NCBI GenBank assembly: GCA_016214905.1
Contig: JACRMQ010000002.1
Coordinates: 1-64,000 of the forward strand
DNA: 64,000 nt
Reading direction: 5' to 3'
Origin: Ignavibacteriales bacterium
Lineage (GTDB): Bacteria; Bacteroidota; Ignavibacteria; UBA10030; SZUA-254
In this document: piece after piece, positions 42,888-51,976 of the stretch
How positions within the stretch are numbered: the stretch's first letter is position 1
How the letters are laid out: each line of letters opens with the position of its first letter
The notes under the pieces: model-generated
Seen by the model: only the letters and a program-made list of their open reading frames with translations
What the model was told of the DNA's origin: nothing
The model's database searches: none
Position numbers and translations under genes: made by a program

Positions 42888-43810
42888 ATTTGGCTTTGAA
42901 AAATATGATTCTATTGTGCTGCTTGTCTCTGCTCGTATTTACCAATTATGGTTTGAATCAGGAAACAGGTAAAACCGAATCGATAATTATTGTCGGGGAT
43001 ACGCAACGAACCAGCAAGTGGGAAATCGGTACGGAGCAGAACAAAGATGTTGCGAAGAAAATCTTTGATAGAATCGCTGAAGAAAATCCGACGTGTGTTG
43101 TACATTTAGGTGATATGGTTTTCTATGGTTCATCGAAGAGATCGTGGGCATCGTTTGATTCGGATGCCGCTTCGATCATTAAGGATAGTATTCCTATATA
43201 TCCCGTACCCGGCAATCATGAATATTTCGGCAATAATAAAGCCGCATTGAGTAATTTGTATCAACACTTTCCAATCTTAAAAGATCAAACATGGTATTCG
43301 AGGCAAATAAATAAATTGGGGATCATATTCCTCAACTCGAATTTTGCAAACCTTTCGAAAAGTGCAAACAAATTGCAACTCGACTGGTATAAAAACGAAT
43401 TGGTGAATATGGAAAACGATTCAACTATTGAAAGGATAGTCGTTGTATGTCATCATCCACCATATACAAACAGTACGGTGGTAAGTGAAAGCAAAGAAGT
43501 TCAAAAATATTTTGTACAACCATTTATCACGGCTAAAAAGACAGAACTGTTTTTCTCGGGGCACTGTCATAGTGTCGAGCACTTTGTAAAGGATAACAAA
43601 CATTTCATAGTAAGCGGCGGGGGAGGTGGTCCGCGTCAGAAATTGAAAGTCGCTGCAAAGTGGAAGTATAAAGATTTACATAACGGAGGCAGAATAAGGA
43701 ACTTCAATTATTGCAAAATATCTTTTAGCGATAATGAAATTAATTTAGAAATAATCGGATGGGACGATGCAATAAAGGAAAGGAAGGTTTTATTCGGGTT
43801 TCAGTTGTAA
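42884..43810 (+). CDS. secreted calcineurin-like metallophosphoesterase
   Basis: 308 residues. N-terminal signal sequence (MILLCCLSLLVFTNYG). The metal-site motifs appear in order: VGDTQ (a D-x-Q variant of the usual D-x-H), HLGDMVFYG, PGNHEY, VCHHPPYTNS and FSGHCHSVEHF. It should hydrolyse phosphate esters outside the cytoplasm; the substrate is unknown. The TTG at 42884 has AGGAG ten bases upstream inside the transposase remnant, whereas the ATG at 42905 has none, so the start is uncertain. Possible transfer or rearrangement, given the remnant it overlaps. Confidence 0.88.
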   Translation: MNLALKNMILLCCLSLLVFTNYGLNQETGKTESIIIVGDTQRTSKWEIGTEQNKDVAKKIFDRIAEENPTCVVHLGDMVFYGSSKRSWASFDSDAASIIKDSIPIYPVPGNHEYFGNNKAALSNLYQHFPILKDQTWYSRQINKLGIIFLNSNFANLSKSANKLQLDWYKNELVNMENDSTIERIVVVCHHPPYTNSTVVSESKEVQKYFVQPFITAKKTELFFSGHCHSVEHFVKDNKHFIVSGGGGGPRQKLKVAAKWKYKDLHNGGRIRNFNYCKISFSDNEINLEIIGWDDAIKERKVLFGFQL

Positions 43811-43970
43811 TGTAAATGAGGTTATCCAAAACTGAGATTGTTTATATCTGAACATCGAAAACCGCCAATAACAAAAAAATCATAATCCTTGCCTATTTCA
43901 CAAATTTTTAGTAGATTTAATAAGTTATTTTTGAAAACCTATCATATTTTATCATTTTCAAGGATTTTTC

Positions 43971-44417
43971 GTGGCTTTAAGACAGAAATTAACACATTCA
44001 TATAGGCAGGACGAGGTTTTAAAGAAATGGTATCTCGTTGACGCAGAGGGGCAAACACTGGGCCGTCTCGCAAGCCGCATTGCAACCGTACTGCGTGGCA
44101 AGAATAAACCACAGTTTACAACGAACGCCGACTGCGGCGATTTCGTAATTGTGGTGAACGCGGATAAAATAAAGATCGCCGCTAAACGTGAGGAGTTGAA
44201 AACTTATTTCCATCACACATTATATCCGGCAGGCGCAACGGTTGAATCGTACAAAGAGTTGATTAAAACAAATCCCGAGCGCATTGTAACGATGGCGATT
44301 AAAGGAATGATACCGCATAACCGGCTTGGAGTTCAGGTTATAAAAAAATTAAAGGTATACCGCGGAACGGAACATCCACACTCGGCACAAAAGCCCGAAC
44401 CACTTAAGTTTAATTAG
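43971..44417 (+). CDS. rplM: 50S ribosomal protein L13
   Basis: 148 residues, GTG start seven bases after AAGGA. KKWYLVDAEGQTLGRLASRI at the N terminus, KIAAKREELKTYFHHTLYPA and MAIKGMIPHNRLG in the middle, and a final HPHSAQKPEPL are diagnostic. It binds 23S rRNA early in large-subunit assembly. It is followed by rpsI after 16 bases, the standard bacterial pair. Confidence 0.98.
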   Translation: MALRQKLTHSYRQDEVLKKWYLVDAEGQTLGRLASRIATVLRGKNKPQFTTNADCGDFVIVVNADKIKIAAKREELKTYFHHTLYPAGATVESYKELIKTNPERIVTMAIKGMIPHNRLGVQVIKKLKVYRGTEHPHSAQKPEPLKFN

Positions 44418-44433
44418 GAGTTGAAAGAATTAA

Positions 44434-44826
44434 ATGGCAGCATTTCATAGAATAGCAGTTGGCAGACGCAAGACAGCAGTTGCACGCGTAATTTTAAAAC
44501 CCGGTTCAGGAGAAATTAAAATTAACGACATCGCTCTGGAAAAATATTTTCCCATCGAGACTTTAAAAACAGATGTGCTTCTTCCATTTACAGTTACCGA
44601 ATTACTAGGTAAATACGATGTGGACGCGATAGTCAACGGCGGCGGATCGAGCGGACAAGCAGGCGCTGTGAAGCTCGGTATATCACGCGCTTTAGTAGAT
44701 CTTAATAACGATTTGCGCGGAAAACTCCGCGAGCATGATTTGCTCACTCGTGATTCGAGAATGGTTGAGCGTAAAAAATACGGTCAACGCAAAGCACGCA
44801 AGAGATTCCAGTTCAGTAAGAGATAA
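44434..44826 (+). CDS. rpsI: 30S ribosomal protein S9
   Basis: 130 residues. AVGRRKTAVARVILKPGSGE at the start, NGGGSSGQAGAVKLGISRAL in the middle, and the basic tail KYGQRKARKRFQFSKR whose last Lys-Arg reaches the P-site tRNA. It follows rplM; then comes 200 bases before rpsB. Confidence 0.98.
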   Translation: MAAFHRIAVGRRKTAVARVILKPGSGEIKINDIALEKYFPIETLKTDVLLPFTVTELLGKYDVDAIVNGGGSSGQAGAVKLGISRALVDLNNDLRGKLREHDLLTRDSRMVERKKYGQRKARKRFQFSKR

Positions 44827-45027
44827 TTTTTTAGCAAATGAGTATGTGAGAATTTTAGTAGATGAGATTGAGAAGAATAATTTACTCAACTACTCTTATA
44901 CTGAACTACTCAAATACTTAATTAATCAATCATACTCTCTGATTTTGAGGGAAGTGTCACGTTATAAACGGGATCCCCTCAGAAGATGACGGGAGTAGAA
45001 GAAACAACTAACATAAAGGAGTAACAA
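44827..45027 (+). other. rpsB leader
   Basis: Intergenic region of 201 bases between rpsI and rpsB. No clear terminator. A frame running across from inside rpsI has no ribosome site and is not accepted. GGATCCCCTCAGAAGATGACGG near 44970 and AAAGGAG before rpsB are the visible features. It is a possible seat of S2-type feedback control, by analogy only. Confidence 0.35.
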
Positions 45028-45783
45028 ATGCCACGTATAGAATTAGCCGACCTACTTGATGCAGGCGCTCACTTTGGGCACCTCACACGCCGTTGGAATC
45101 CCAAAATGAAACCGTTTATTTTTATGGAAAGAAACGGTATTCATATCATCGATCTGAAAAAAACACAAGACCTTTTAGAAGGTGCCGCGAACGCTCTCGC
45201 TAATATTATTGGCGAAGGGAAGAAAGTTCTTTTTGTCGGAACAAAAAGTCAGGCAGCGGTGGTGATTGAAGAAGAAGCGAAAAGATGCGGTGCGTTTTAC
45301 ACATCGTCGCGCTGGTTGGGCGGTATGCTCACCAATTTTTCAACGATCAGAAAAAGTGTTAAGCGTCTCCAGAACATCGAAAAGATGGAAACCGACGGAA
45401 CTTACGATAAGATAACGAAGAAAGAAGCATTAGTGTTAGATCGTGAAAAAGAAAAACTTTCGGATGTTTTATCGGGCGTGGTTGATATGACACGATTGCC
45501 GGGGGCTTTATATGTAGTCGACATTAAGAAAGAAGAAATCTCGGTGCGTGAAGCAAAGCGCTTGGGAATTCCGGTGTTCGCGATTGTAGATACGAATTGC
45601 GATCCAACATTCGTCGATTATCCCATTCCGGCGAACGATGACGCGATTAAATCAATTCAGGCGATAACCAGAGTGATGGCAGACGCGGTTCTTGAAGGAC
45701 AGGAACGTGTAAGCGCTATGCAACAAGCACTTAATGAGCAAGAACAAGAAAAAGCTCCCGAACCGAAACAAAGAAGAAAATAA
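45028..45783 (+). CDS. rpsB: 30S ribosomal protein S2
   Basis: 251 residues. [68 protein letters not shown] and [20 protein letters not shown] are family hallmarks. It is among the last proteins joined to the small subunit. AAAGGAG lies seven bases ahead. It is followed after 40 bases by tsf, the universal bacterial order. Confidence 0.98.
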   Translation: MPRIELADLLDAGAHFGHLTRRWNPKMKPFIFMERNGIHIIDLKKTQDLLEGAANALANIIGEGKKVLFVGTKSQAAVVIEEEAKRCGAFYTSSRWLGGMLTNFSTIRKSVKRLQNIEKMETDGTYDKITKKEALVLDREKEKLSDVLSGVVDMTRLPGALYVVDIKKEEISVREAKRLGIPVFAIVDTNCDPTFVDYPIPANDDAIKSIQAITRVMADAVLEGQERVSAMQQALNEQEQEKAPEPKQRRK

Positions 45784-45823
45784 TTTGAACAATTTATAAA
45801 CTGAAGAATAGTGAGTTTTAAAA

Positions 45824-46423
45824 ATGGAAATTACGTCAGAACAAGTTAAATCATTACGCGATAAAACAGGCGCCGGAATGATGGATTGCAAGAAAGCGCT
45901 TGCAGAATCGAACGGCGATATGGATAAGGCAATTGATTACCTGCGGAAAAAAGGTGCGGCAACCGCAGAGAAGCGGGCTGATCGCGCTACAAATCAAGGT
46001 GTGATCGAAGCATATATCCATGCAGGTGGGCGAATCGGTACGATGGTTGAAGTGAACTGCGAAACCGATTTCGTGGCGAAGACAGACGACTTCAAAGCAT
46101 TCGCGCGTGAGTTAGCGATGCAAATAGCTGCAATGAATCCGTTATACGTCAGTCGTGAAGATGTTTCGAAAGATGTTATCGAACACGAAATGGAAATTTA
46201 CCGAACACAAGCAAAGAACGAAAAGAAACCCGATCAGGTCGTCAACCGGATTGCCGAAGGTAAGTTGGAGAAATATTACCAGGAGTTTTGCCTGACAGAA
46301 CAAATCTATATCAAAGATTCAGGAAAAACGATTAAGGATCTGATCCTCGACCTGACGGCAAAGACGGGTGAGAAGATAACAATCCGACGTTTCAAGCGTT
46401 TTCACCTTGGAGAAAATTCATAA
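45824..46423 (+). CDS. tsf: elongation factor Ts, short form
   Basis: 199 residues. The N-terminal UBA-like domain (VKSLRDKTGAGMMDCKKALA) is followed by the TDFVAKTDDF motif that inserts into EF-Tu to expel GDP. It is about 80 residues shorter than the E. coli protein and close to the compact form known from Thermus, so the length is natural, not a truncation. A strong terminator follows within 15 bases. Confidence 0.97.
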   Translation: MEITSEQVKSLRDKTGAGMMDCKKALAESNGDMDKAIDYLRKKGAATAEKRADRATNQGVIEAYIHAGGRIGTMVEVNCETDFVAKTDDFKAFARELAMQIAAMNPLYVSREDVSKDVIEHEMEIYRTQAKNEKKPDQVVNRIAEGKLEKYYQEFCLTEQIYIKDSGKTIKDLILDLTAKTGEKITIRRFKRFHLGENS

Positions 46424-46435
46424 AAACAAAAATTC

Positions 46436-46464
46436 AGGTCTCGCATTTGTGAGACCTTTTTTTT
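46436..46464 (+). terminator. terminator after tsf
   Basis: Perfect seven-base arms AGGTCTC (46436-46442) and GAGACCT (46451-46457), followed by seven further T residues. It separates tsf from pyrH ten bases later, so pyrH needs its own promoter or read-through. Confidence 0.93.
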
Positions 46465-46473
46465 ATATGGGAT

Positions 46474-47211
46474 ATGAAAAAATATAAACCGGCATTCAAA
46501 AGAATCCTTCTAAAAGTCAGCGGTGAAGCGCTGATGGGGGAAAAAGAGTTCGGAATAGATTCTAATATTCTGAGCAAGTTCGCATCTGAGATCGGTCAGA
46601 TACATAAGTACGGGATCGAAATCGGAATCGTCATCGGAGGCGGAAACATTTATCGCGGTGTCGAGAATTCGTCCGATGGTGTCGATAAAGTAACCGGTGA
46701 TCATATGGGAATGCTTGCTACAATCATAAACGGTCTTGCGTTGCAAAGCGCGCTTGAACATCACGGCGTTTTCACCCGATTAATGAGTCCGATAAAAATG
46801 GAAGAGATGGCAGAACCATTCATTCGTCGGCGAGCGATCAGACACTTGGAGAAGGGGCGTGTTGTAATCTTTGGCGCAGGGACCGGTAATCCATATTTCA
46901 CAACCGATTCTGCGGCGGCACTCAGGGCAATGGAAATCAATGCAGATGTCATCATCAAAGGCACACGTGTTGACGGAGTTTACGATTGCGATCCTGAAAA
47001 ACACAAAAATGCGCTGATGTACAAAGAAATATCTTATCAGGATGTGTTGGAAAAAGATTTGAAAGTTATGGACCTTACCGCGATAACGTTATGCAAAGAA
47101 AACAAGATGCCGATTATCGTATTCAACTTCAATAAATCCGGAAATTTAAAACGGCTTGCACAGGGACAAAAAGTAGGAACGGTTGTTCACGCGAAAGCCA
47201 AAAGAATTTAA
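46474..47211 (+). CDS. pyrH: UMP kinase
   Basis: 245 residues of the amino-acid-kinase fold; converts UMP to UDP with [15 protein letters not shown] opens the phosphate site. [53 protein letters not shown] and [14 protein letters not shown] are typical. It lies just past the tsf terminator and 34 bases before frr; tsf-pyrH-frr is the classic order. Confidence 0.97.
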   Translation: MKKYKPAFKRILLKVSGEALMGEKEFGIDSNILSKFASEIGQIHKYGIEIGIVIGGGNIYRGVENSSDGVDKVTGDHMGMLATIINGLALQSALEHHGVFTRLMSPIKMEEMAEPFIRRRAIRHLEKGRVVIFGAGTGNPYFTTDSAAALRAMEINADVIIKGTRVDGVYDCDPEKHKNALMYKEISYQDVLEKDLKVMDLTAITLCKENKMPIIVFNFNKSGNLKRLAQGQKVGTVVHAKAKRI

Positions 47212-47245
47212 TAAATAGACTTGTCGAACTATTTAAGGAATAATT

Positions 47246-47803
47246 ATGATAAAAGATATCATTAAACAAACAGACGACAAGATGCACAAAGCTGTAGAAG
47301 TTGTGCGTCATGAATTCATAAAAATCAGAACCGGGAAAGCAACAACAGCTCTGCTCGACGGTGTGAAGATCGATTACTACGGACAGCATTCACCTCTCAC
47401 GCAAGTAGCGAACGTCAGCGTTAAAGACATCCACACAATATCGGTGCAACCTTGGGATAAAACAATGATTCAACCTATAGAGAAAGCGATCATCGCCGCG
47501 AATTTAGGTTTGAATCCGATCGTTGATGCAAATGGTATTCGTGTTCCAATACCTCCTTTGAACGAGGAAAGAAGAAAAGAACTCGTTAAATTGGTAAAGA
47601 AATTTGCCGAAGAAGGCAGAATTGCCATACGCAATATCAGACGTGATGCGATTGAACATCTGAAGAAATCGGAAAAAGACGAACATTTTTCCGAAGATGA
47701 ACGAAAACGTGCCGAGCAGGATGTTCAAAAAATGACCGATAAATTTATTAAAGATGTTGACGGTTTAGTTGTGTTGAAAGAAAAAGAGATAATGGAAGTT
47801 TAA
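47246..47803 (+). CDS. frr: ribosome recycling factor
   Basis: 185 residues, the usual length. KMHKAVEVVRHEFIKIRTGK begins the three-helix bundle. VSVKDIHTISVQPWDKTMIQ and IRVPIPPLNEERRKELVKLV are conserved, and IRNIRRDAIEHLKKSEKDEH starts the last helix. With EF-G it splits post-termination ribosomes. AAGGAATAATT precedes the ATG, and a terminator follows. Confidence 0.98.
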   Translation: MIKDIIKQTDDKMHKAVEVVRHEFIKIRTGKATTALLDGVKIDYYGQHSPLTQVANVSVKDIHTISVQPWDKTMIQPIEKAIIAANLGLNPIVDANGIRVPIPPLNEERRKELVKLVKKFAEEGRIAIRNIRRDAIEHLKKSEKDEHFSEDERKRAEQDVQKMTDKFIKDVDGLVVLKEKEIMEV

Positions 47804-47838
47804 TCAACTGATTAAGCGAGATTCTACAGTGGAAATTG

Positions 47839-47870
47839 ATGCCGATTCGAGATTTTGAGTCGGCATTTTG
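47839..47870 (+). terminator. terminator after frr
   Basis: ATGCCGA (47839-47845) / TCGGCAT (47860-47866) with further inner pairing TC/GA, then TTTGTTTT. Confidence 0.82.
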
Positions 47871-47975
47871 TTTTGAGTGAGGACGCTCACTGATAATTGA
47901 GGTTAGATAAATGTTCGAAACATTTCGGTAACCTCAAACGTAAAATGAAGTAAGCAATTAAAGAAAGCCAAAAAA

Positions 47976-48671
47976 ATGGAAGCAAATGGACATACAAACC
48001 GCAGATTATATAAATCGCGCCGAAACAAAGTGATAGACGGCGTGTGCGGAGGTATTGCTGAATATTTCGATGTTGACCCGACAATAGTACGACTCCTTTG
48101 GGTGCTCGTTACATTCATGGGTGGTTCGGGTTTTATACTATATATCGTTGGTATGATTATTATGCCGGTGAATCCCGAACATTTGGTATCCACAACCCCT
48201 CAGGTGCAACCGGTCAGCAATGGAACGGATAAAAAAAGATTTTTTGGCGTTATGTTAATACTCGCCGGTGCCTTCTTTTTACTTCTGAACATCGGCTGGT
48301 TCTGGGGTTTTAGCTGGTGGTCTTTTTCTCGATCCGTCCTACTACCCGTACTGTTTATAATACTCGGAGCATTTTTTATTTATATGCACACCTCGAAACG
48401 AAAAAATAACGCGGGACCGGCTTCAGAAAATATGTCAGAAATAAATCCGGAACCTTTTATTGGACGATTGAAAGAATTACGACGTTCAAGAACTAATCGA
48501 AAATTATTCGGAGTTTGCGGCGGCTTAGCGAACTATTTCGATTTCGATCCTACGCTCATGAGATTTATCTTTATAGCGTTGGTATTTATTTCATTCGGTT
48601 GGGGTTTGCTCATCTACATCATACTCGGCATAATCATGCCGGAAGAAAAATTAACTGAAACATCCGCATAA
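47976..48671 (+). CDS. membrane protein with two PspC domains
   Basis: 231 residues. The first PspC domain spans ~5-65 (LYKSRRNKVIDGVCGGIAEY and a helix IVGMIIMP). Two central helices follow (MLILAGAFFLLLNIGWFWGF and a second). The second PspC domain spans ~165-225 (NRKLFGVCGGLANYFDFDPT, LLIYIILGIIMPEE). PspC proteins take part in envelope-stress signalling. Two copies in one chain would present both at the same membrane face. It is followed after 10 bases by a LiaF-like membrane gene; the two are an operon. Confidence 0.9.
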   Translation: MEANGHTNRRLYKSRRNKVIDGVCGGIAEYFDVDPTIVRLLWVLVTFMGGSGFILYIVGMIIMPVNPEHLVSTTPQVQPVSNGTDKKRFFGVMLILAGAFFLLLNIGWFWGFSWWSFSRSVLLPVLFIILGAFFIYMHTSKRKNNAGPASENMSEINPEPFIGRLKELRRSRTNRKLFGVCGGLANYFDFDPTLMRFIFIALVFISFGWGLLIYIILGIIMPEEKLTETSA

Positions 48672-48681
48672 GGAAATTAAA

Positions 48682-49242
48682 ATGAACGGAAATGTAAAAA
48701 AAGTTTCGTGGTTCGGAATAGTCTTAATCATTCTCGGTTTATTTATGCTCTTAGATCGATTCGATCTGATTCAATTTCATTTTTCCAGTGTATTTTGGCC
48801 CCTCATGATGTTGCTTGGGATCATGGCGGTTGCCCGCGGATTCAATCAGAACCGGCGTGGTAAAATATTCTGGGGGACATCGCTCTTTCTATATTCACTT
48901 TTTTTCCTTCTCAAATCTATAGACTATTTCGAAATTTACGGGCAAACGATATTCCCCGCAACGTTTTTAATTTTCGGAATCGCTTTCTTCATGCTCTACA
49001 TTAACAACCTGAAAGATTGGCCATTCTTAATTCCTGCTTTATTATTAATCGGAATAGGCGGAGCGTTCCTTCTGAGCGAGTATGGATATCTATACAGGTG
49101 GGATGTGATAGATGTGGTGCGCACATATTGGCCCGTTATATTAATTCTCACCGGAATCGGACTATTATTCCGAAGATATAATCCTAAATCAGATGTTGTG
49201 ATCCCGAATGAAAATTCAACTACTCAAAATTCAATTAAATAA
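48682..49242 (+). CDS. LiaF/DUF5668-type membrane protein
   Basis: 186 residues, about five or six helices. It opens with VSWFGIVLIILGLFMLLDRF, the LiaI/LiaF-type transmembrane repeat. A second such repeat occurs near 140-170 (YWPVILILTGIGLLFRRY). The soluble LiaF C-terminal domain is absent. AAGGAAATTAAA precedes the ATG. Pairing with a PspC protein suggests an envelope-stress module, by family analogy. Confidence 0.8.
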   Translation: MNGNVKKVSWFGIVLIILGLFMLLDRFDLIQFHFSSVFWPLMMLLGIMAVARGFNQNRRGKIFWGTSLFLYSLFFLLKSIDYFEIYGQTIFPATFLIFGIAFFMLYINNLKDWPFLIPALLLIGIGGAFLLSEYGYLYRWDVIDVVRTYWPVILILTGIGLLFRRYNPKSDVVIPNENSTTQNSIK

Positions 49243-49248
49243 CCTCAA

Positions 49249-50337
49249 TCATTTTGTAATTTGATTTAATCCTTTTTCAAGTCGGGTAATCCCTTCGGCG
49301 AAATCGTTCGGCTCGCACCCTAAGCCGAGACGGATAAATTGCGGCATGTCGAAAAATCGCCCGGGGGTAACAGCGGTATCGTAATCTTTCATTAAAACCT
49401 CGGATAGTCGGTCTGCATTTAGGTTTTTTGATTTCAAGAAGATTGTTGTTCCAAATCCCGGTATCACTGCTTCAAGTTCATTATTTCTCTTCATAAACGA
49501 ATTCAATATTACGTGATTTTTTGAAAGTATATCCTTCGACCATTTACTGATCGTCTCTAAATTCTTGAAAGCAATTACGGCTAACTGCTCAGCAGCATAG
49601 ACATGCTTCACATAAAACAGATCGTTGAGAAGCCACATCTTTTTAATCAACTCTTTATCTGCAAAAACAAATCCACTACGTATACCGCTCAATCCATATA
49701 CTTTAGTTAAACTGTTCGTCACTATGAAATTATCGTCTAAATGAAATGACGAACACGGAGCGAGATCGAATGCAGAATCGAGATACACTTCATCAACGCA
49801 TACATAAGCACCGACCGATTTAGCTATCTTTCCGATTTCTTTTAATGTCATATCATCTGTATAAACACTACTCGGATTGTGCAGATTGGTTAGAGCAATC
49901 AATTTTGTATTGGATGTAACCTCTTTTTTCAGTGAATCGATGTCGATCTGAAAACCATCTTCAAACCTGCGATAGAATCTTTTAATTTTATAACCGACAT
50001 GTTCAGCCGCGGAAATAATAAGTTCGTATGTAGGATGCTCAATTAGTATTTCAGCCCCCGGTTCAAACATAACGGAAAGCGTCATGAAATTGGCAAATGA
50101 TGTTCCGAGCGTTGTAAATATATTCTCTTGAGGGATGCTGTATTTTTTCTCAATTTCTGCGAGAAGCGGTCCATAACCGTAGTGATGAATACCGGTCAAC
50201 TCAAGGTCGCTTATGCGCACAGGAAGTTGTGATAATTTGTAACTCATTAATCCGCTGTTGGCAAGATTGTATTGTACGTGGAAGTTAGATTTTGCCCATC
50301 TCATATAAGGTGAATGCATCGTCAGGTTTGTTGTCAT
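49249..50337 (-). CDS. PLP-dependent aminotransferase class I/II
   Basis: About 362 residues from the ATG at 50337 (MTTNLTMHSPYMRWAKSNF); the frame also allows a start at 50382. Fold-type I features: HHYGYGPLLAEIEKKYSI, ALTNLHNPSSVYTD, VCVDEVYLDSAF and the cofactor lysine in TNSLTKVYGLSGIRSGF, then a final arginine in RLGLGCEP. The amino-donor is unknown; the N terminus resembles aspartate/aromatic transaminases or capreomycidine-synthase-like enzymes. It is convergent with the LiaF-like gene (six-base gap, no terminator visible) and divergent from the helicase gene. Confidence 0.85.
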   Translation of the reverse strand: MTTNLTMHSPYMRWAKSNFHVQYNLANSGLMSYKLSQLPVRISDLELTGIHHYGYGPLLAEIEKKYSIPQENIFTTLGTSFANFMTLSVMFEPGAEILIEHPTYELIISAAEHVGYKIKRFYRRFEDGFQIDIDSLKKEVTSNTKLIALTNLHNPSSVYTDDMTLKEIGKIAKSVGAYVCVDEVYLDSAFDLAPCSSFHLDDNFIVTNSLTKVYGLSGIRSGFVFADKELIKKMWLLNDLFYVKHVYAAEQLAVIAFKNLETISKWSKDILSKNHVILNSFMKRNNELEAVIPGFGTTIFLKSKNLNADRLSEVLMKDYDTAVTPGRFFDMPQFIRLGLGCEPNDFAEGITRLEKGLNQITK

Positions 50338-50427
50338 GATGATATTTTGAGCTCTAGTGAATAATATCTGCTTTCTTATCAAAATATAAAGAAATGGGAT
50401 CTGAATACCAATCGATCTATAATTGGA

Positions 50428-50517
50428 ATGCCGATAATAAAACCTTATATTAATACAGAACTTCCGGGAGATAAAGCGGAAGACATCAAGTACTTTAAAG
50501 AAAGAAACCTCCCATGA
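50428..50517 (+). CDS. possible 29-codon leader peptide of the helicase gene
   Basis: The frame MPIIKPYINTELPGDKAEDI, continuing KYFKERNLP, ends in a TGA that overlaps the helicase ATG by four bases (ATGA). The ribosome site is poor. It may be a coupling leader or a remnant of a lost gene; chance is not excluded. Confidence 0.25.
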   Translation: MPIIKPYINTELPGDKAEDIKYFKERNLP

Positions 50518-51953
50518 AATCAGACTTATTTAAGCTGAGCAAGGGTATGATTGCTTTGTTGGAAAAGCATGGAATAACAACACCTACACAAATTCAAACT
50601 GAAATTATACCTGCGATTATGGCCGGGGATGATGTCCTTGCCCAATCCGAAACCGGTTCAGGAAAAACTTTGAGTTTTGCGATTCCTTTGATAGAACGTA
50701 TCGAACGAAATGACGGTTTGCAGGCATTGATCCTCGTCCCAACCCGTGAATTATGTGTGCAGATAACGGAAGAATTTATGAAATTTTCACACGGCAAACA
50801 CATAGGCATTGTTGCCGTGTATGGCGGAGTATCGATAAATACACAGATAAAAAAATTAAAAAAAGTGAATATCGTTGTTGCAACTCCGGGTCGGCTTTTA
50901 GATTTACTCGATAGAAAGGCACTGACACTTTCAACAATCAATTACATGGTTTTCGATGAAGCAGATAGAATGCTGGATATGGGATTCATTCCGGATGTAG
51001 AAAGAATATTACGACGCATGCCGCAGAAGAGGCAGACAATGTTGTTCAGCGCTACCGTTTCAAAAGAGATAACAGAATTGAGTAGAAAGTATCTCATCAA
51101 TCCCAAGTTTGTGCATCTTGCTTCTGCCGTGAAGCCGGAGTTTTTACGGCAAACTTATTACCAAACGCAACAGGAATTAAAATTACCTCTTCTCGTTGCA
51201 CTTTTAAAAAATGACAGAGATTTAGCATTAGTATTTTGTAACCGTAAACATGTCACCGCGAAGCTTGCCAAGAATTTATCGAGGCAGGGAGTAAGCGCGA
51301 AATGTTTACACGGAGATATGTCTCAATCGCAGCGAGAACGCGCGACCAATGATTTCAGGAACAAAAGATTTTCGGTTCTGATTGCCACAGATGTTGCCGC
51401 CCGTGGTTTACACATCGAAGATATTACGCATGTTTATAATTTCGAGATACCGAAAGATGTAGATTCATACACGCACAGAGTTGGGCGTACAGCCCGCGCT
51501 GGAAAAAAGGGGGAAGCGATATCGCTTGTTGCCGGCGGTGACGAACAAAAATTTTTCAAACAGATTTTGTTCAAGTACGGCGGAAGCATCACATTGAAAA
51601 GCGTTAACAAAGCCGATTTACCCGCCATCATACAACCGGCTGAGCAATCGAAAAAGAGCAGCGGCGGCGGACATCAACATGGTCATCAGGGAAGAATCCT
51701 TAACCGCGGTGATAAAGGAAAGAAAAATAAACCATCGCATGACAACCGAGATGCGGGAAATAAAAACAGATCATTCAAACACCATGACGATACTGTAAAA
51801 ACAAGTAAACAACCTCACCAACATTTTGAACATTCAAAAACTGAAAGAGAAACTCAGTTTAAAGAGAAGAACGAGAAAAAGCATAAAAAGAACTGGCGTG
51901 AGAAATGGTTGGGGCTTATAGAAAAACCATCTGAGAATAAAACAACCAGATAG
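50514..51953 (+). CDS. DEAD-box RNA helicase (RhlE-like)
   Basis: 479 residues. Q motif TPTQIQTEIIPAIMAGDDVL, motif I AQSETGSGKT, Ia PTRELC, Ib TPGRLLDLL, DEAD in MVFDEADRMLDMGF, SAT in LFSATV, and motif VI HRVGRTARAGKKGE. The last ~100 residues are a basic, His/Lys/Asn-rich low-complexity tail (GGHQHGHQGRILNRGDKGKK), typical of RNA-binding extensions in cold-shock or ribosome-assembly helicases. No ribosome site is clear; translation may depend on the short upstream frame. Confidence 0.94.
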   Translation: MKSDLFKLSKGMIALLEKHGITTPTQIQTEIIPAIMAGDDVLAQSETGSGKTLSFAIPLIERIERNDGLQALILVPTRELCVQITEEFMKFSHGKHIGIVAVYGGVSINTQIKKLKKVNIVVATPGRLLDLLDRKALTLSTINYMVFDEADRMLDMGFIPDVERILRRMPQKRQTMLFSATVSKEITELSRKYLINPKFVHLASAVKPEFLRQTYYQTQQELKLPLLVALLKNDRDLALVFCNRKHVTAKLAKNLSRQGVSAKCLHGDMSQSQRERATNDFRNKRFSVLIATDVAARGLHIEDITHVYNFEIPKDVDSYTHRVGRTARAGKKGEAISLVAGGDEQKFFKQILFKYGGSITLKSVNKADLPAIIQPAEQSKKSSGGGHQHGHQGRILNRGDKGKKNKPSHDNRDAGNKNRSFKHHDDTVKTSKQPHQHFEHSKTERETQFKEKNEKKHKKNWREKWLGLIEKPSENKTTR

Positions 51954-51976
51954 AGAGTTCCCGTGAAGTACCCGAT

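Noticed and set aside
44735-44989. 84-codon frame overlapping the end of rpsI and running to near rpsB
   Set aside because: The second half looks protein-like (ILVDEIEKNNLLNYSYTELL), but there is no ribosome site or good start outside rpsI and I recognise no family. Probably chance, though worth a conservation check.
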